DNA of 64,000 bases from Aminipila terrae (GTDB lineage: Bacteria; Bacillota; Clostridia; Peptostreptococcales; Anaerovoracaceae). Below the pieces are notes generated by a model, which was given only the letters and a program-made list of their open reading frames with translations, had not been told where the DNA came from and did not search any database. The stretch is from NCBI RefSeq assembly GCF_010120715.1, contig NZ_CP047591.1:2790001-2854000 (forward strand), given 5' to 3'. Numbering within the stretch: position 1 is the stretch's first letter; every line of letters starts with the position of its first letter. The position numbers and the translations under genes are program-made. This document shows positions 17,613 to 26,234 of the stretch, piece after piece.

Positions 17613-18086
17613 ATGGGAATGTATGAAAAAATAATCATGGGTTTTGCACTTGCAGCACGGGATGTGTTTAAAATGATGCTGGATTTAGAAACTGTTATCA
17701 TTTCACAGGAACCAGCCATTATTCCCATTAGAACCAACGATGAAATTGTTATTTCAATAGGACTTGTTGGAGATATATGGGGTGAAACCTATTTTTATTT
17801 TCCCCAAGAAACAGCTCTGGAAATTGTTAAGATGATGAGCGGGATGGAAGTCAGCAAAGTGGATGATTTTGTTATTTCTGCACTGGGTGAAATTTCAAAT
17901 ATTATCAGTGGAAATGCTGCTACAGAACTTTCCCATCAAAAAATAACTTGTGAGATTCTTCCCCCTCGGATTTGCTTTGGGAACGATAATACTATGTGTG
18001 CTGGAAATATTTTGAAAACAATAAATTCCATCATACAAACTTCCGTGGGCAGTCTTTGTGTATCAGTTAGATTGGACAATTTGTAA
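17613..18086 (+). CDS. CheX-like chemotaxis phosphatase domain protein
   Basis: This 157-residue protein matches the CheX/CheC-like fold, whose members dephosphorylate CheY-P or other receiver domains. The pattern IISVSIGLVGDIWGETYFYFP-like strand, then ETALEIVKMMSGMEV, then the helix ALGEISNIISGNAATELS, fits CheX; the E..N pair in GEISNIISGNA is the expected catalytic signature. No chemotaxis operon is next to it, but a chemoreceptor is encoded at 59.6 kb. GAAGGAAGTGG precedes the start. The following Smr-domain gene begins 14 bases later, so the two are probably co-transcribed, which gives no clear clue to function. Confidence 0.75.
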   Translation: MGMYEKIIMGFALAARDVFKMMLDLETVIISQEPAIIPIRTNDEIVISIGLVGDIWGETYFYFPQETALEIVKMMSGMEVSKVDDFVISALGEISNIISGNAATELSHQKITCEILPPRICFGNDNTMCAGNILKTINSIIQTSVGSLCVSVRLDNL

Positions 18087-18100
18087 AGGACAGGTGAAAA

Positions 18101-18448
18101 TTGGGTGCAGTTAAAGTAAAAGAAATTAATTTAGAGCGGGGAAAGCCTGCAGTGGATGAAGCTATGCGGAAATTTGTTAATGAACTGACTACGGCTAAAA
18201 GGATGGGATTCAGAGCCTTAGTAGTGGTTCATGGATATGGGTCTTCAGGCGTAGGAGGGACTATAAAAATTGCACTGCAAAGTAAGCTGAAAGAAGGTAG
18301 TCTCAGGGGCGTAATAAGAGATTATGCTGGTGGTGAAGAATGGATAAACTGCAAAAGAAGGTTTATAGAGGTATGCCCTCAATTGAAAGATTTCAGCACT
18401 TATGTTGAGGGAAACAGAGGTTTAACTGTAATTCTTTTAAAATCTTAA
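18101..18448 (+). CDS. Small Smr-domain protein
   Basis: The 115-residue product is a stand-alone Smr domain, the module found at the C-terminus of MutS2 that can act as a nuclease on branched DNA or RNA. It shows the family strand-turn ALVVVHGYGSSGVGGTIKIALQSKL, which corresponds to the HGxGxG core. The usual N-terminal LDLHG-type motif is replaced by VKEINLERGKPAVDEAMRKFV. The start is a TTG, with AGGTG seven bases upstream. It follows the CheX-like gene closely. Substrate and role are unknown. Confidence 0.75.
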   Translation: MGAVKVKEINLERGKPAVDEAMRKFVNELTTAKRMGFRALVVVHGYGSSGVGGTIKIALQSKLKEGSLRGVIRDYAGGEEWINCKRRFIEVCPQLKDFSTYVEGNRGLTVILLKS

Positions 18449-18460
18449 TGATATAACAAA

Positions 18461-18545
18461 GGGGTTGTCTCAAAATATGGATTTATAGGCATTAACATAA
18501 AGATAAAAGATGTCATTAAATCCATTTTGAGAAAGCCTTTTTTTG
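18461..18545. repeat. Imperfect 85-bp inverted repeat (terminator or miniature IS-like element)
   Basis: The two arms share TCTCAAAAT, GGATTTA and GACAT/GGCAT blocks in inverted order, with a short AT-rich centre and a T run at the right end. The outer sequence GGTTGTCTCAAAAT resembles terminal repeats of some clostridial IS elements, but no transposase is present. It could serve as the terminator for the smr gene. Confidence 0.5.
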
Positions 18546-18639
18546 TGTGAAGGTTTTATGAAAAAAGTGTACAGTTGTTGAACGCTAACCTGATTTGTGA
18601 TATAGTTATCGGGTTAGATTAATGAATTTGGAGACAGAT

Positions 18640-20829
18640 ATGGATAAGATAATCAGTTATATAGAGAAAGTAAAGCAGTTTATAAAAGAATTCAAAGATA
18701 AATATGGAACTATAGGATGTGCAGCAGTTGTGCTAGCTATTATGAAATTTATCGTTTTCTATATTTTAATGTCAGTGAAATCAAACTTCATTTTGATATG
18801 TATTATTTCCTGGGTAATAACCTATTATTTATTTAAATCATTCAGAAATAAATATATTCCATCAGCTATATATTTAATTCTGGCAATCTTGATGTTTGCA
18901 GACGTGACCTATTGCAGTTATTTTAATAAATATCTTTCTGTAGCCATGCTTGGGTCTGCCGGAATGCTGGGAGATGTAACCGCAAGCATAAAGCAAATTA
19001 TGAGACCGGTTAACTTTTTTATGTTGCTGGATGCAGTTGTAATCCTGGCCACGGTGGTATCATACCATAGAAAAGAAGGCGGGCAAAGATTCACGAGTTT
19101 CTTCAGGAGAAAAGAAAGAAACGCAGACATAACGGAAACAGAAGGGCAGGAAAAACCAGTCCGTGATATTCTGGCTGAACTTGATGCCATGGCACTGGAA
19201 GAGTCTATGGATCAAATCCAGGAGGAAACAAGCAAAGAAGTATTAGAAAAGGACGGTGAAGAAAAGGGTTCTGTAACAGACAGGACAGAACTAGATTATG
19301 AAGATGAGCTGGAAAATAATCTATATCAGGGAAGAGTCAGAAGAAAAAGAGCTGAACGAAAAAGAAAAAGAGAAAAATTAAAACGTCTGAAAGTACATAG
19401 AAATCAGGCTATTCCAGTTGTTATAATCATTCTATTGATTGTGACAAGCACTTTCTCACCTTTTATGCAGTCCCTTGCCAAACAGGAGTTTTATACATAT
19501 CATGTAGGGGATGTGGCTTCAGGAGCCCTTGGATTATCTGAACAAAAAAATATAATGAAGTTCGAAGATAATTATGAAACAGAAAAAAATGGGCCGTTGT
19601 TTGGTGTGGCTAAAGGGAAGAACTTAGTAGTTATACAAGTGGAATCTTTACAAAATTTCACTATTGGTATGAAATATAATGGACAGGAAGTAACACCTTT
19701 CTTAAATAGTTTATTAAAAGATAAAACGGTTTACTTTGATCACTATTATCAGCAGGTAGGAACAGGAAATACTTCTGATGCAGAGTTTGCAACGAATAAT
19801 TCCATTATGGGATCTATAGAAGCCTTTACCTATCAATTATATGAAAAAAACTATTTCAGAGGCTTACCATGGCTTTTAAAGGATCAGGGCTATGAGACAG
19901 CTGTACTTCATGCCCATGAAAACAGAGACTTCTGGAATAGAGACGATATATATCCAGCCTTAGGCTTTGATCACTATTATGGTGGATTGATTGGAGATAC
20001 GGCCCGCCCAGGGGGTAACTTTAAAATGACAGAATGGATGGGATGGGGACTGACTGATTCGGAGTTCTATCCTCAGGCCATGGATTACATCAAAGAGCTT
20101 CAGGAACCATTCTATAGCTTTGTTATAACACTTTCCAACCATCATCCTTATGAAATGCTGGATAAGTATAAATTTATTAAACTGGCACCAGAAGAAAAAG
20201 GAACTTTAGTAGGCAATTATCTTAACAGCGTGTCTTATACGGATTATGCTCTTTCCAAGCTGTTTGATGAGTTTAAAAAGGCAGGGCTTTATGACGATAC
20301 GATTTTTGCAATTTATGGAGACCACATGGGACTTCCTGCATCTGATGAAACCAACGAGGTAATGGGTAGACTTCTGGGACATCCATATGATTGGGATGAC
20401 AGGATGAATATTCCTTTAATTATTCACATTCCATCTGCAGATAAAAGTGTTACCACTACAATACATAATACTGGGGGACAAACTGATTTCCTTCCAACCA
20501 TCTCCTACTTATTGGGATTAGATCATTTGGATACAATTTATCTGGGACATAATTTATTTACTTATGATAAAGGAATAGTTGCAGAACACGCTTATCTTCC
20601 GTATGGTTCATTCTTTATAAACGGTTACGGATTTGAAATGGCACGGGATGGAGTCTTCAAAGATGGCAGGGCATGGAATATAAAAACTAGAAAAGATGTG
20701 GACGTAAATCAGTTCTATGATTATTATATGAAATCCAGGGGAATATCAGATACATCTGTTTATATCCTTCAAAATGACATACTGAGAAAAGTCTATAAAG
20801 ATGGAAAGAGCAGAGAAGAAGTTCTTTAG
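18640..20829 (+). CDS. LTA synthase family protein (membrane sulfatase-fold phosphoglycerol transferase)
   Basis: Members of this family polymerise glycerol-phosphate or modify cell-surface polymers outside the membrane. Several membrane helices occupy roughly residues 20-150. A long, very charged cytoplasmic-looking insert (about 150-255, rich in Glu, Lys and Arg) and one more helix (IPVVIIILLIVTSTF) follow. The extracellular sulfatase domain has the metal-binding Glu in VVIQVESLQN, the nucleophile Thr378 in GTGNTSDAEFATNNS, YGDHMG, and HNTGGQTDFLPTI. The charged insert is longer than in standard LtaS. I choose the ATG at 18640, with GGAG six bases upstream, over the ATG at 18622. The exact polymer made is unknown. 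Confidence 0.88.
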   Translation: MDKIISYIEKVKQFIKEFKDKYGTIGCAAVVLAIMKFIVFYILMSVKSNFILICIISWVITYYLFKSFRNKYIPSAIYLILAILMFADVTYCSYFNKYLSVAMLGSAGMLGDVTASIKQIMRPVNFFMLLDAVVILATVVSYHRKEGGQRFTSFFRRKERNADITETEGQEKPVRDILAELDAMALEESMDQIQEETSKEVLEKDGEEKGSVTDRTELDYEDELENNLYQGRVRRKRAERKRKREKLKRLKVHRNQAIPVVIIILLIVTSTFSPFMQSLAKQEFYTYHVGDVASGALGLSEQKNIMKFEDNYETEKNGPLFGVAKGKNLVVIQVESLQNFTIGMKYNGQEVTPFLNSLLKDKTVYFDHYYQQVGTGNTSDAEFATNNSIMGSIEAFTYQLYEKNYFRGLPWLLKDQGYETAVLHAHENRDFWNRDDIYPALGFDHYYGGLIGDTARPGGNFKMTEWMGWGLTDSEFYPQAMDYIKELQEPFYSFVITLSNHHPYEMLDKYKFIKLAPEEKGTLVGNYLNSVSYTDYALSKLFDEFKKAGLYDDTIFAIYGDHMGLPASDETNEVMGRLLGHPYDWDDRMNIPLIIHIPSADKSVTTTIHNTGGQTDFLPTISYLLGLDHLDTIYLGHNLFTYDKGIVAEHAYLPYGSFFINGYGFEMARDGVFKDGRAWNIKTRKDVDVNQFYDYYMKSRGISDTSVYILQNDILRKVYKDGKSREEVL

Positions 20830-20876
20830 TTCCAGTTTCAGGACTTTGGGTAGTAAAGACAAAATAGATTTATATA

Positions 20877-20912
20877 AAAATAGGGTGACATTAATGTCAT
20901 CCTATTTTTTTA
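20877..20912. terminator. Perfect hairpin terminator between convergent genes
   Basis: AAAATAGG-GTGACAT and ATGTCAT-CCTATTTTTTT form a near-perfect stem with T or A runs on both flanks. It would end the LTA-synthase-like gene. Confidence 0.85.
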
Positions 20913-20927
20913 TACTTATATTGAGTT

Positions 20928-20973
20928 ATATTGTTATAAAATTGACACATCTATGTCAATTTTGTAACAATAT
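20928..20973. repeat. 46-bp palindrome with 20-bp arms
   Basis: ATATTGTTA(T/C)AAAATTGACA is mirrored on the other side of a six-base CATCTA loop with a single mismatched pair. It lies between the convergent LTA-synthase-like gene and thiN. It lacks a good T run, so it may be a processing structure or a protein-binding site rather than a terminator. Confidence 0.6.
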
Positions 20974-21005
20974 GAATATGCCCACAAAAATCAATAAATG
21001 TATAG

Positions 21006-21650
21006 TCAATCTATAGATCGAATTACAAGAAGTTTACCAGATTCTACAGAAATTTCACACTCAGAAGTTAAGAATTCATTACTTATACCTAAAGCAAACG
21101 AACTTGTCAGGTGAGCATTGGTCAGTTCCCACTTTAGTTTTTTTGTAGTCACATTTATACAGTTGTCCGAATAACTGATTAAAGAAATTTTTTCTCCAGG
21201 CCGACCTGCTATTTTGGCCGAGCCATTCATGATGATTATGACTTCATTTTGACTGTCATGCATACTTATCTTTTTATTTTTAATATGATTGGAGTGCCAA
21301 AAGTCAATACACCATGCCATACTTTGGAGGTTTGATATGGTATGGTCCAGCCGGCCACCCATGCCACCAACAAGACATATCTCCCTGAATTCTCTTTCTG
21401 CTGCATATTTGATACAAAGCAGGGTATCCGTATCATCTTTTTCCACAGGATGGATTATAGTCGGTATGTTTAGCTCTGGAGATTCAGTAAAAGAATCAAA
21501 ATCACCAATAACCAGGTGAGGAATAATACCTTCTTTTTTTGCTAATTTATATCCTCCATCTGCGCAGATTATATAATCATCTTTGGATATATGAGCGATA
21601 TCCCTGATATGGCCATTAATAAAGGCTGTAATAATAATGCATCTATTCAT
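21006..21650 (-). CDS. thiN: Thiamine pyrophosphokinase
   Basis: Thiamine pyrophosphokinase converts thiamine and ATP to thiamine diphosphate. The N-terminal domain has the family motifs YIICADGGYKLAKKEGIIPHLVIGDFDS and EKDDTDTLLCIKYA, followed by CLVGGMGGRLDHTISNLQ. The C-terminal beta-sandwich, which binds thiamine, has GEKISLISYSD and LTNAHLTSSFALGISNEF. The 214-residue length is normal. It is the only minus-strand gene in the first 30 kb of the window and is convergent with the LTA-synthase-like gene. It appears monocistronic, and no thiamine riboswitch is apparent upstream. Confidence 0.94.
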   Translation of the reverse strand: MNRCIIITAFINGHIRDIAHISKDDYIICADGGYKLAKKEGIIPHLVIGDFDSFTESPELNIPTIIHPVEKDDTDTLLCIKYAAEREFREICLVGGMGGRLDHTISNLQSMAWCIDFWHSNHIKNKKISMHDSQNEVIIIMNGSAKIAGRPGEKISLISYSDNCINVTTKKLKWELTNAHLTSSFALGISNEFLTSECEISVESGKLLVIRSID

Positions 21651-22376
21651 TTATTTACCTCTTTAATCTGAAATCTATAAAAAATAAAATGATATAGTAA
21701 CACTTTGTCGTAAATAACGGAATCTTCATACAAACACAAACTGTTTTCAAAGACAAGTATAACATAATGAAGAATCATGTTATACCTTTATTATTCACAG
21801 TGTTTGCCATTACTATGATGTTTAACAAAAAATACATCTAAATGAGAGAATATCTCTGATAATTGTCTTGAAAATTATTTTTTTTAAGTCTATACTATAG
21901 ATAAAAATTGAGAAAAATTTAACATATAAATCCAGAGGAAATAAGATGATTGTGAAGAAATAGATTAGTAAAGCAAAAACAATTAAATAACCAGACTTAA
22001 GTCTGCTGACAGCTAGTTTTAGTATGCCGCCCGGTCTTTTTGCTGAGCGGTTATTTTTAAACATCATAAACAGTTTTTATGAAGGGGACTGCTTATTATA
22101 GCGTTTAATTTTGCAGTAAATGCAATCCAGGTTATGACAAAGGTTATGCTCTGATGCTCTTGAGGAAAAGCATCTGGGTGAAGCCAGTTTTGTTATAGCT
22201 GATAAAATGCTTTGCATCAATTACTGCGCCTAATCAGGAGTGCATAATTACTGTACTTCTATGATTGTTTATAACCAAGGAAGGCATTATAAAATGTGGG
22301 ATGAAACACAATTTGCCTGAAGGTTAATAAATAAAAAAGAAATAAAAAAGAAATAAAAAAGAGATGGAGGATTCCG
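21651..22376. other. 726-bp gap with no secure gene; possible decayed coding remnant
   Basis: The left part is AT-rich and should contain the thiN promoter. A minus-strand 81-codon ORF (21822-22067) has a membrane-like stretch but no ribosome binding site, so I do not call it. From about 22110 to 22320 the plus strand reads like broken coding sequence: phrases such as CNPGYDKGYALM, EEKHLGEASFVIADKML and GVHNYCTSMIVYNQGRHYKMWDETQFA appear in shifting frames separated by stops. I cannot name the ancestral protein. Three tandem AAATAAAAAAG units lie just before the next gene's ribosome binding site. Confidence 0.45.
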
Positions 22377-23695
22377 ATGATGGATTGGAAAGAAATTTAT
22401 GAAAGCAGAAAATGCACTGCTGATGAAGCTGTGCAGAGAATTAAGAATGGCGACAGAGTAGTGCTTGCTCATTGTGTGGCAGAACCAATAACACTAGTTG
22501 ATGCAATGGTAGCAAATGCAGAAAATTATAAAGATGTTACTGTGTCTCAGATGGTTACTCTGGGCAAAAGCGAATACACAAAACCTGAATACAAAGATCA
22601 CTTTAGATTTGAAGGGTGGTTTACCAGTGCAAGTACCAGAAACTGTTTAGCTGAGGGCTATGGACAATTTGTACCTGTATATTTTCATGAAGTGCCTAAA
22701 TATATAAGAAAAGGGATTTTCCCGGTAGATGTGGCTATGATTATGGTATCATCACCTGACCGTAATGGATTTTGTTCTGTAGGTGTATCTTGTGATTTTA
22801 CTATGCAGGCCATAAAATCGGCTAAGATAGTGCTGGCTGAAATTAATGACCAGGTTCCGGTTGTTTATGGGGAAACCTTTGTTCATATAAGCCAGATTGA
22901 TGCTTTTGTGGAAACTTCCCATCCACTGCCAGAATTGAAGTTGCCGGATATATGTGATGTTGAAACAGCTATTGGAAAACACTGTGCTTCTCTTATAGAA
23001 GATGGATCTACATTACAGCTTGGTATAGGGGCTATTCCAGATGCTGTATTATCCCAGCTTAAAGATAAAAACATTTAGGAATTCATTCGGAAATGATTTC
23101 TGATGGGGTGGTAGATTTGTATGAAGCAGGAGTTATAGACTGCACAGAAAAATCTATTGATAAGGGTAAAATGATAGTTACTTTTTTAATGGGAACAAAA
23201 AGGCTGTATGATTTTGTAGCTAATAACCCAATTATCGAAATGAAACCTGTAGATTATGTGAATAATCCTGTTATTGTATCACAGTGCTCAAAAATGGTTT
23301 GCATTAATGCTTGTTTGCAGGTAGACTTTATGGGACAGGTGGTGTCTGATACAATTGGAACAAGGCAGTTCTCAGGAGTAGGTGGTCAGGTTGATTTTGT
23401 AAGAGGAGCAGCCATGTCTCTTGACGGAAAAGCAAAGGCTATCATTGCTATGCCGTCTATTGTTGAAAAAAAGGATGGAAGTATGATTTCTAAAATAGTT
23501 CCATTTATTGAACATGGTGCAGCTGTTACCACCAACAGGCATGATGTGGATTATATTGTAACAGAATATGGCATTGCAGAGATGAAAGGAAGAACTCTTC
23601 AGGACAGAGCAAGAGCGCTAATTAAAATTGCACACCCTGAATTTAGAGATGAATTAAAAGATGAATTTGAAAAAAGATTTCATACAAAGTTCTGA
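22377..23695 (+). pseudogene. abfT: 4-hydroxybutyrate CoA-transferase, apparent frameshift
   Basis: This enzyme moves CoA from acetyl-CoA to 4-hydroxybutyrate. The product closely resembles AbfT of Clostridium aminobutyricum as I remember it: MDWKEIYESRKCTADEAV at the start, GKHCASLIEDGSTLQLGIGAIPDAVLSQLKDK, then GVGGQVDFVRGA and TEYGIAEMKGRTLQDRARALI. The frame breaks at 23067-23071; adding one A to the AAAAA run restores KDKKHLGIHSEMISDG and gives about 438 residues. The restored Glu in HSEM falls at 238 when counted from the second ATG (22380), the position of the known catalytic Glu238. The loss is most likely a base-calling error. The next gene encodes the matching dehydrogenase. Confidence 0.9.
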
Positions 23696-23741
23696 ATGAA
23701 ATCTCAAGCCATATATATAAGTTAGCCAGGGAGGTAATTTT

Positions 23742-24863
23742 GTGCAGGCTTTAAGAGTGGTACCAAAAATATTTTATTTCGATACTTTCAGAGAATTTAA
23801 TGAAGAATTTAAAATAGGCAGTAAAGACGTTTTAGTCACCAATCAGTGGATGTATAGACCATACGTTGAACCCCTTGATATAAAAACAAATGTTATCTAT
23901 CAGGAGGCATTCGGAATGGGAGAACCCTCCGATGAAATGATTGACGCCATGGCTGAAGAAATGAAAAAGTATGATTGTGACAGAATTATTGCTTTTGGCG
24001 GTGGAACTATAGTTGACATCTGTAAGATATTAGCTCTTGATATACCTGAAAAATCACAGGACCTTTTTACGGGAACTGTAAAGCCGAAGAAACTTAAAAA
24101 AGTTGTGGTAGTACCAACTACTTGTGGGACCGGTTCTGAAGTAACGAATGTAGCCATTGCAGAGTTGAAATCCTTACATACCAAAAAAGGTATTGCTGCT
24201 GAAGAAACTTTTGCAGATATGGCAGTATTAATCCCTGAATGTTTAGACGGCCTGCCAGACAAGGTATTTGCAACAAGTTCCATAGATGCACTGATTCATG
24301 CGGCAGAATCCTATTTGTCTCCAAAAGCTTCTTCTTTTACTGAGATGTATTCTTTGAAAGCCATGGAGATGATATTGGATGGGTATAAGAACATCACTGC
24401 TACAGGAAATAACAGAGAGGCAAGAAAACCCTTCCTGAAAGATTTTTTACTTGCTTCTAATTATGCTGGCATTGCCTTTGGTAATGCAGGATGCGCTGCA
24501 GTACATGCATTATCCTATTCTATTGGAGGGACTTTTCATGTGCCCCATGGGGAAGCTAATTATCAGTTCTTCACGGAAGTCTTTAAAATGTATATGAGGA
24601 AAGCGCCGGAAGGTAAAATCGCACTGATAAATCAGATATTTGCTGATATACTGAATTGTCCTGTAGAAAATGTGTATGAGGCACTGGAATGCTTACTAAA
24701 TCAGTTGATTTCCAGAAAGCCATTAAGAGAATATGGAATGACCAAACCACAAATCCATGAATTTACCAAGATGACTGTGGAAAACCAACAGAGACTACTC
24801 GCAAATAACTATGTTTCTTTAACCAATGAAGAAATAAGACAAATCTTTGCTAATTTATATTAA
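23742..24863 (+). CDS. 4-hydroxybutyrate dehydrogenase (iron-containing alcohol dehydrogenase family)
   Basis: This enzyme interconverts 4-hydroxybutyrate and succinate semialdehyde with NAD(H). The 373-residue length matches clostridial 4HbD proteins. The nucleotide-binding region has AFGGGTIVDICKILA and VVPTTCGTGSEVTN; the metal site is formed by the Asp and His of SSIDALIHAAESY, then the His residues of GCAAVHALSYSIGGTFHVPHGE. The GTG start has GGAGGT seven bases upstream. It follows the CoA-transferase gene by 46 bases, so the pair makes a succinate-semialdehyde/4-hydroxybutyrate/4-hydroxybutyryl-CoA step. The 4-hydroxybutyryl-CoA dehydratase is not in this window. A clear terminator follows. 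Confidence 0.9.
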   Translation: MQALRVVPKIFYFDTFREFNEEFKIGSKDVLVTNQWMYRPYVEPLDIKTNVIYQEAFGMGEPSDEMIDAMAEEMKKYDCDRIIAFGGGTIVDICKILALDIPEKSQDLFTGTVKPKKLKKVVVVPTTCGTGSEVTNVAIAELKSLHTKKGIAAEETFADMAVLIPECLDGLPDKVFATSSIDALIHAAESYLSPKASSFTEMYSLKAMEMILDGYKNITATGNNREARKPFLKDFLLASNYAGIAFGNAGCAAVHALSYSIGGTFHVPHGEANYQFFTEVFKMYMRKAPEGKIALINQIFADILNCPVENVYEALECLLNQLISRKPLREYGMTKPQIHEFTKMTVENQQRLLANNYVSLTNEEIRQIFANLY

Positions 24864-24871
24864 AATGTATT

Positions 24872-24908
24872 AAAATAGCCAGAGTCGGATTAATTCTGGC
24901 TATTTTTT
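24872..24908 (+). terminator. Rho-independent terminator after 4-hydroxybutyrate dehydrogenase
   Basis: AAAATAGCCAGA and TCTGGCTATTTTTT form a perfect 12-pair stem with an 11-base loop and a T run. Confidence 0.92.
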
Positions 24909-25067
24909 ATGCAAAAATATTAATAAAATATTAACAGAACCTTAATAATCTATATTGGACTTGGAAAACTCTTGAAATAGTAAAAGCGAAAAGTTATAAT
25001 GGAAAACTAAGGGTATATAAGGGTACGAAATGTATACAATAAAAAAAGGGAAGGAAAGAGAAGGAAT

Positions 25068-25862
25068 ATGAATCAAAATATTGTAACAGAAACCAGTAAA
25101 AATATCAGGGCGCTAGCACGCGTATCGTTGCAGGGTAAATGGAAAATGGCAGTTATTGCAACTGCTGTTTATATGGTTGCACTTATGCTGCCAGCAGCTA
25201 TTTTAGATGTTATTTTCAGCGGAAAGGCTAGTGCATCACTATTATCCAGCTTGTATACAATCCTGGTGACAGCACCATTCACTATAGGCTATTCTATTTT
25301 CTGTTTAAATCTATTCAGAAGAAATGAATGTGAAGTGGCTCAGGTATTTTATGGATTTGAGAAATTCTTCAAGGCTTTTGGTCTTTACTTTATGATGTGC
25401 CTGTTCATTTTTTTATGGACTTTATTATTAGTGGTTCCTGGAATCATAGCTGCATACAGATACAGCCAGGCATTTTTAATTATGGCAGACCATCCTGAAT
25501 ATGGAATTATGCAGTGTTTATCCGAAAGTAAACGAATGATGATTGGAAATAAGATGAAATTTTTCTGCTTAGAGCTTAGCTTTATTGGATGGGCACTATT
25601 AGCATCCATTCCGATGATGGCTATTTCTGGAGTAATTACATTTACAAATCCTGCACTGGCAGGTTTTGGTTCTTTAGTAGGAAGCATTGCCTATTTCTGG
25701 CTAACACCTTACATATGCGTAGCAGGTGTTGCATTTTATGAGCTTGCTAATGGAAACCTGATGCCAGGTGTGATTGAATGTGAGCCAATGTCTTTTGAAG
25801 GAGAAACTTTCAGAAGTGATGTAGAAGTACATAATAACGAGGATGAGAACAAAGAGAACTAA
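25068..25862 (+). CDS. DUF975 family integral membrane protein
   Basis: This 264-residue protein has five or six predicted membrane helices and matches the Firmicute DUF975 family. Characteristic stretches are the N-terminal ARVSLQGKWKMAVIATAVYM, the central FYGFEKFFKAFGLYFMMCLFIFLWTLLLVVPGIIAAYRYSQAFLIMADHPE, and SESKRMMIGNKMKFFCLELSFIGWALLASI. The tail after the last helix is acidic. Function of the family is unknown. It stands alone between a terminator and the FMN riboswitch promoter. Confidence 0.85.
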   Translation: MNQNIVTETSKNIRALARVSLQGKWKMAVIATAVYMVALMLPAAILDVIFSGKASASLLSSLYTILVTAPFTIGYSIFCLNLFRRNECEVAQVFYGFEKFFKAFGLYFMMCLFIFLWTLLLVVPGIIAAYRYSQAFLIMADHPEYGIMQCLSESKRMMIGNKMKFFCLELSFIGWALLASIPMMAISGVITFTNPALAGFGSLVGSIAYFWLTPYICVAGVAFYELANGNLMPGVIECEPMSFEGETFRSDVEVHNNEDENKEN

Positions 25863-25864
25863 TA

Positions 25865-25893
25865 TTGACATGTGAAATTTATTATGTTAATAT
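25865..25893 (+). promoter_or_regulatory. Sigma-A promoter of the riboflavin operon
   Basis: A perfect TTGACA (25865-25870) is followed after 17 bases by TAATAT (25888-25893). Transcription would start about 15 bases before the FMN aptamer. Confidence 0.88.
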
Positions 25894-25914
25894 GAGTTAG
25901 AAAAAAAGAATAAT

Positions 25915-26036
25915 ATGTCTTCAGGGCAGGGTGTGATTCCCTACCGGTGGTTATAGCCCACGAGCCGCAAGGCAGATTCGGTGTAATTCCGAGGCCGACA
26001 GTATAGTCTGGATGAAAGAAGATAAGTGCAGGTTTT
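25915..26036 (+). promoter_or_regulatory. FMN riboswitch (RFN element)
   Basis: The conserved FMN aptamer is easy to read: TCTTCAGGGCAGGGTG near the 5' end, ATTCCCTACCGGTGG, TAGCCCACGAGCCG, GATTCGGTG, AATTCCGAGGCCGACAG, and the closing GTCTGGATGAAAGAAGAT. The first and last segments pair to close the six-way junction. It lies upstream of ribD-ribE-ribBA-ribH and should switch the operon off when FMN is abundant, by letting a downstream terminator form. Confidence 0.97.
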
Positions 26037-26056
26037 ATATTGCGTTTAGTTTTTTT

Positions 26057-26093
26057 GCTCTGAAATGTTTACATTTCAGAGCTTTTTAAATTT
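26057..26093 (+). terminator. First terminator of the FMN leader
   Basis: GCTCTGAAATG and CATTTCAGAGC form a perfect 11-pair stem with a TTTA loop and TTTTT after it. It sits about 20 bases after the aptamer, the expected place for the FMN-controlled terminator. Confidence 0.9.
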
Positions 26094-26171
26094 AAACGGC
26101 TTTAGATTTAAGATAGAACCTGAAAAGAATTATGAGTATATGTTGTTAATATATAAAGCATAATAAAGATG

Positions 26172-26200
26172 CCCTGGAGAATTATCCAGGGTATTTTTTT
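26172..26200 (+). terminator. Second terminator of the FMN leader
   Basis: CCCTGG and CCAGGG form a six-pair stem with an eight-base loop, followed by TATTTTTTT. It lies between the first terminator and the ribD ribosome binding site, giving the leader two tandem intrinsic terminators. Confidence 0.82.
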
Positions 26201-26234
26201 ATATAAGTTAAGTTATAGATTTGGAGGTGATATC

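Noticed and set aside
21822..22067. 81-codon minus-strand ORF with a membrane-like segment
   Set aside because: There is no ribosome binding site, the content is AT-driven, and no family is recognisable.
22320..22370. Tandem AAATAAAAAAG units as a functional repeat array
   Set aside because: Only three short, simple A-rich units are present, which is easily explained by low complexity.
26169..26234. Upstream ATG as the ribD start
   Set aside because: It lies inside the second leader terminator and lacks a ribosome binding site; the TTG at 26235 has GGAGGTG and gives the family N-terminus.
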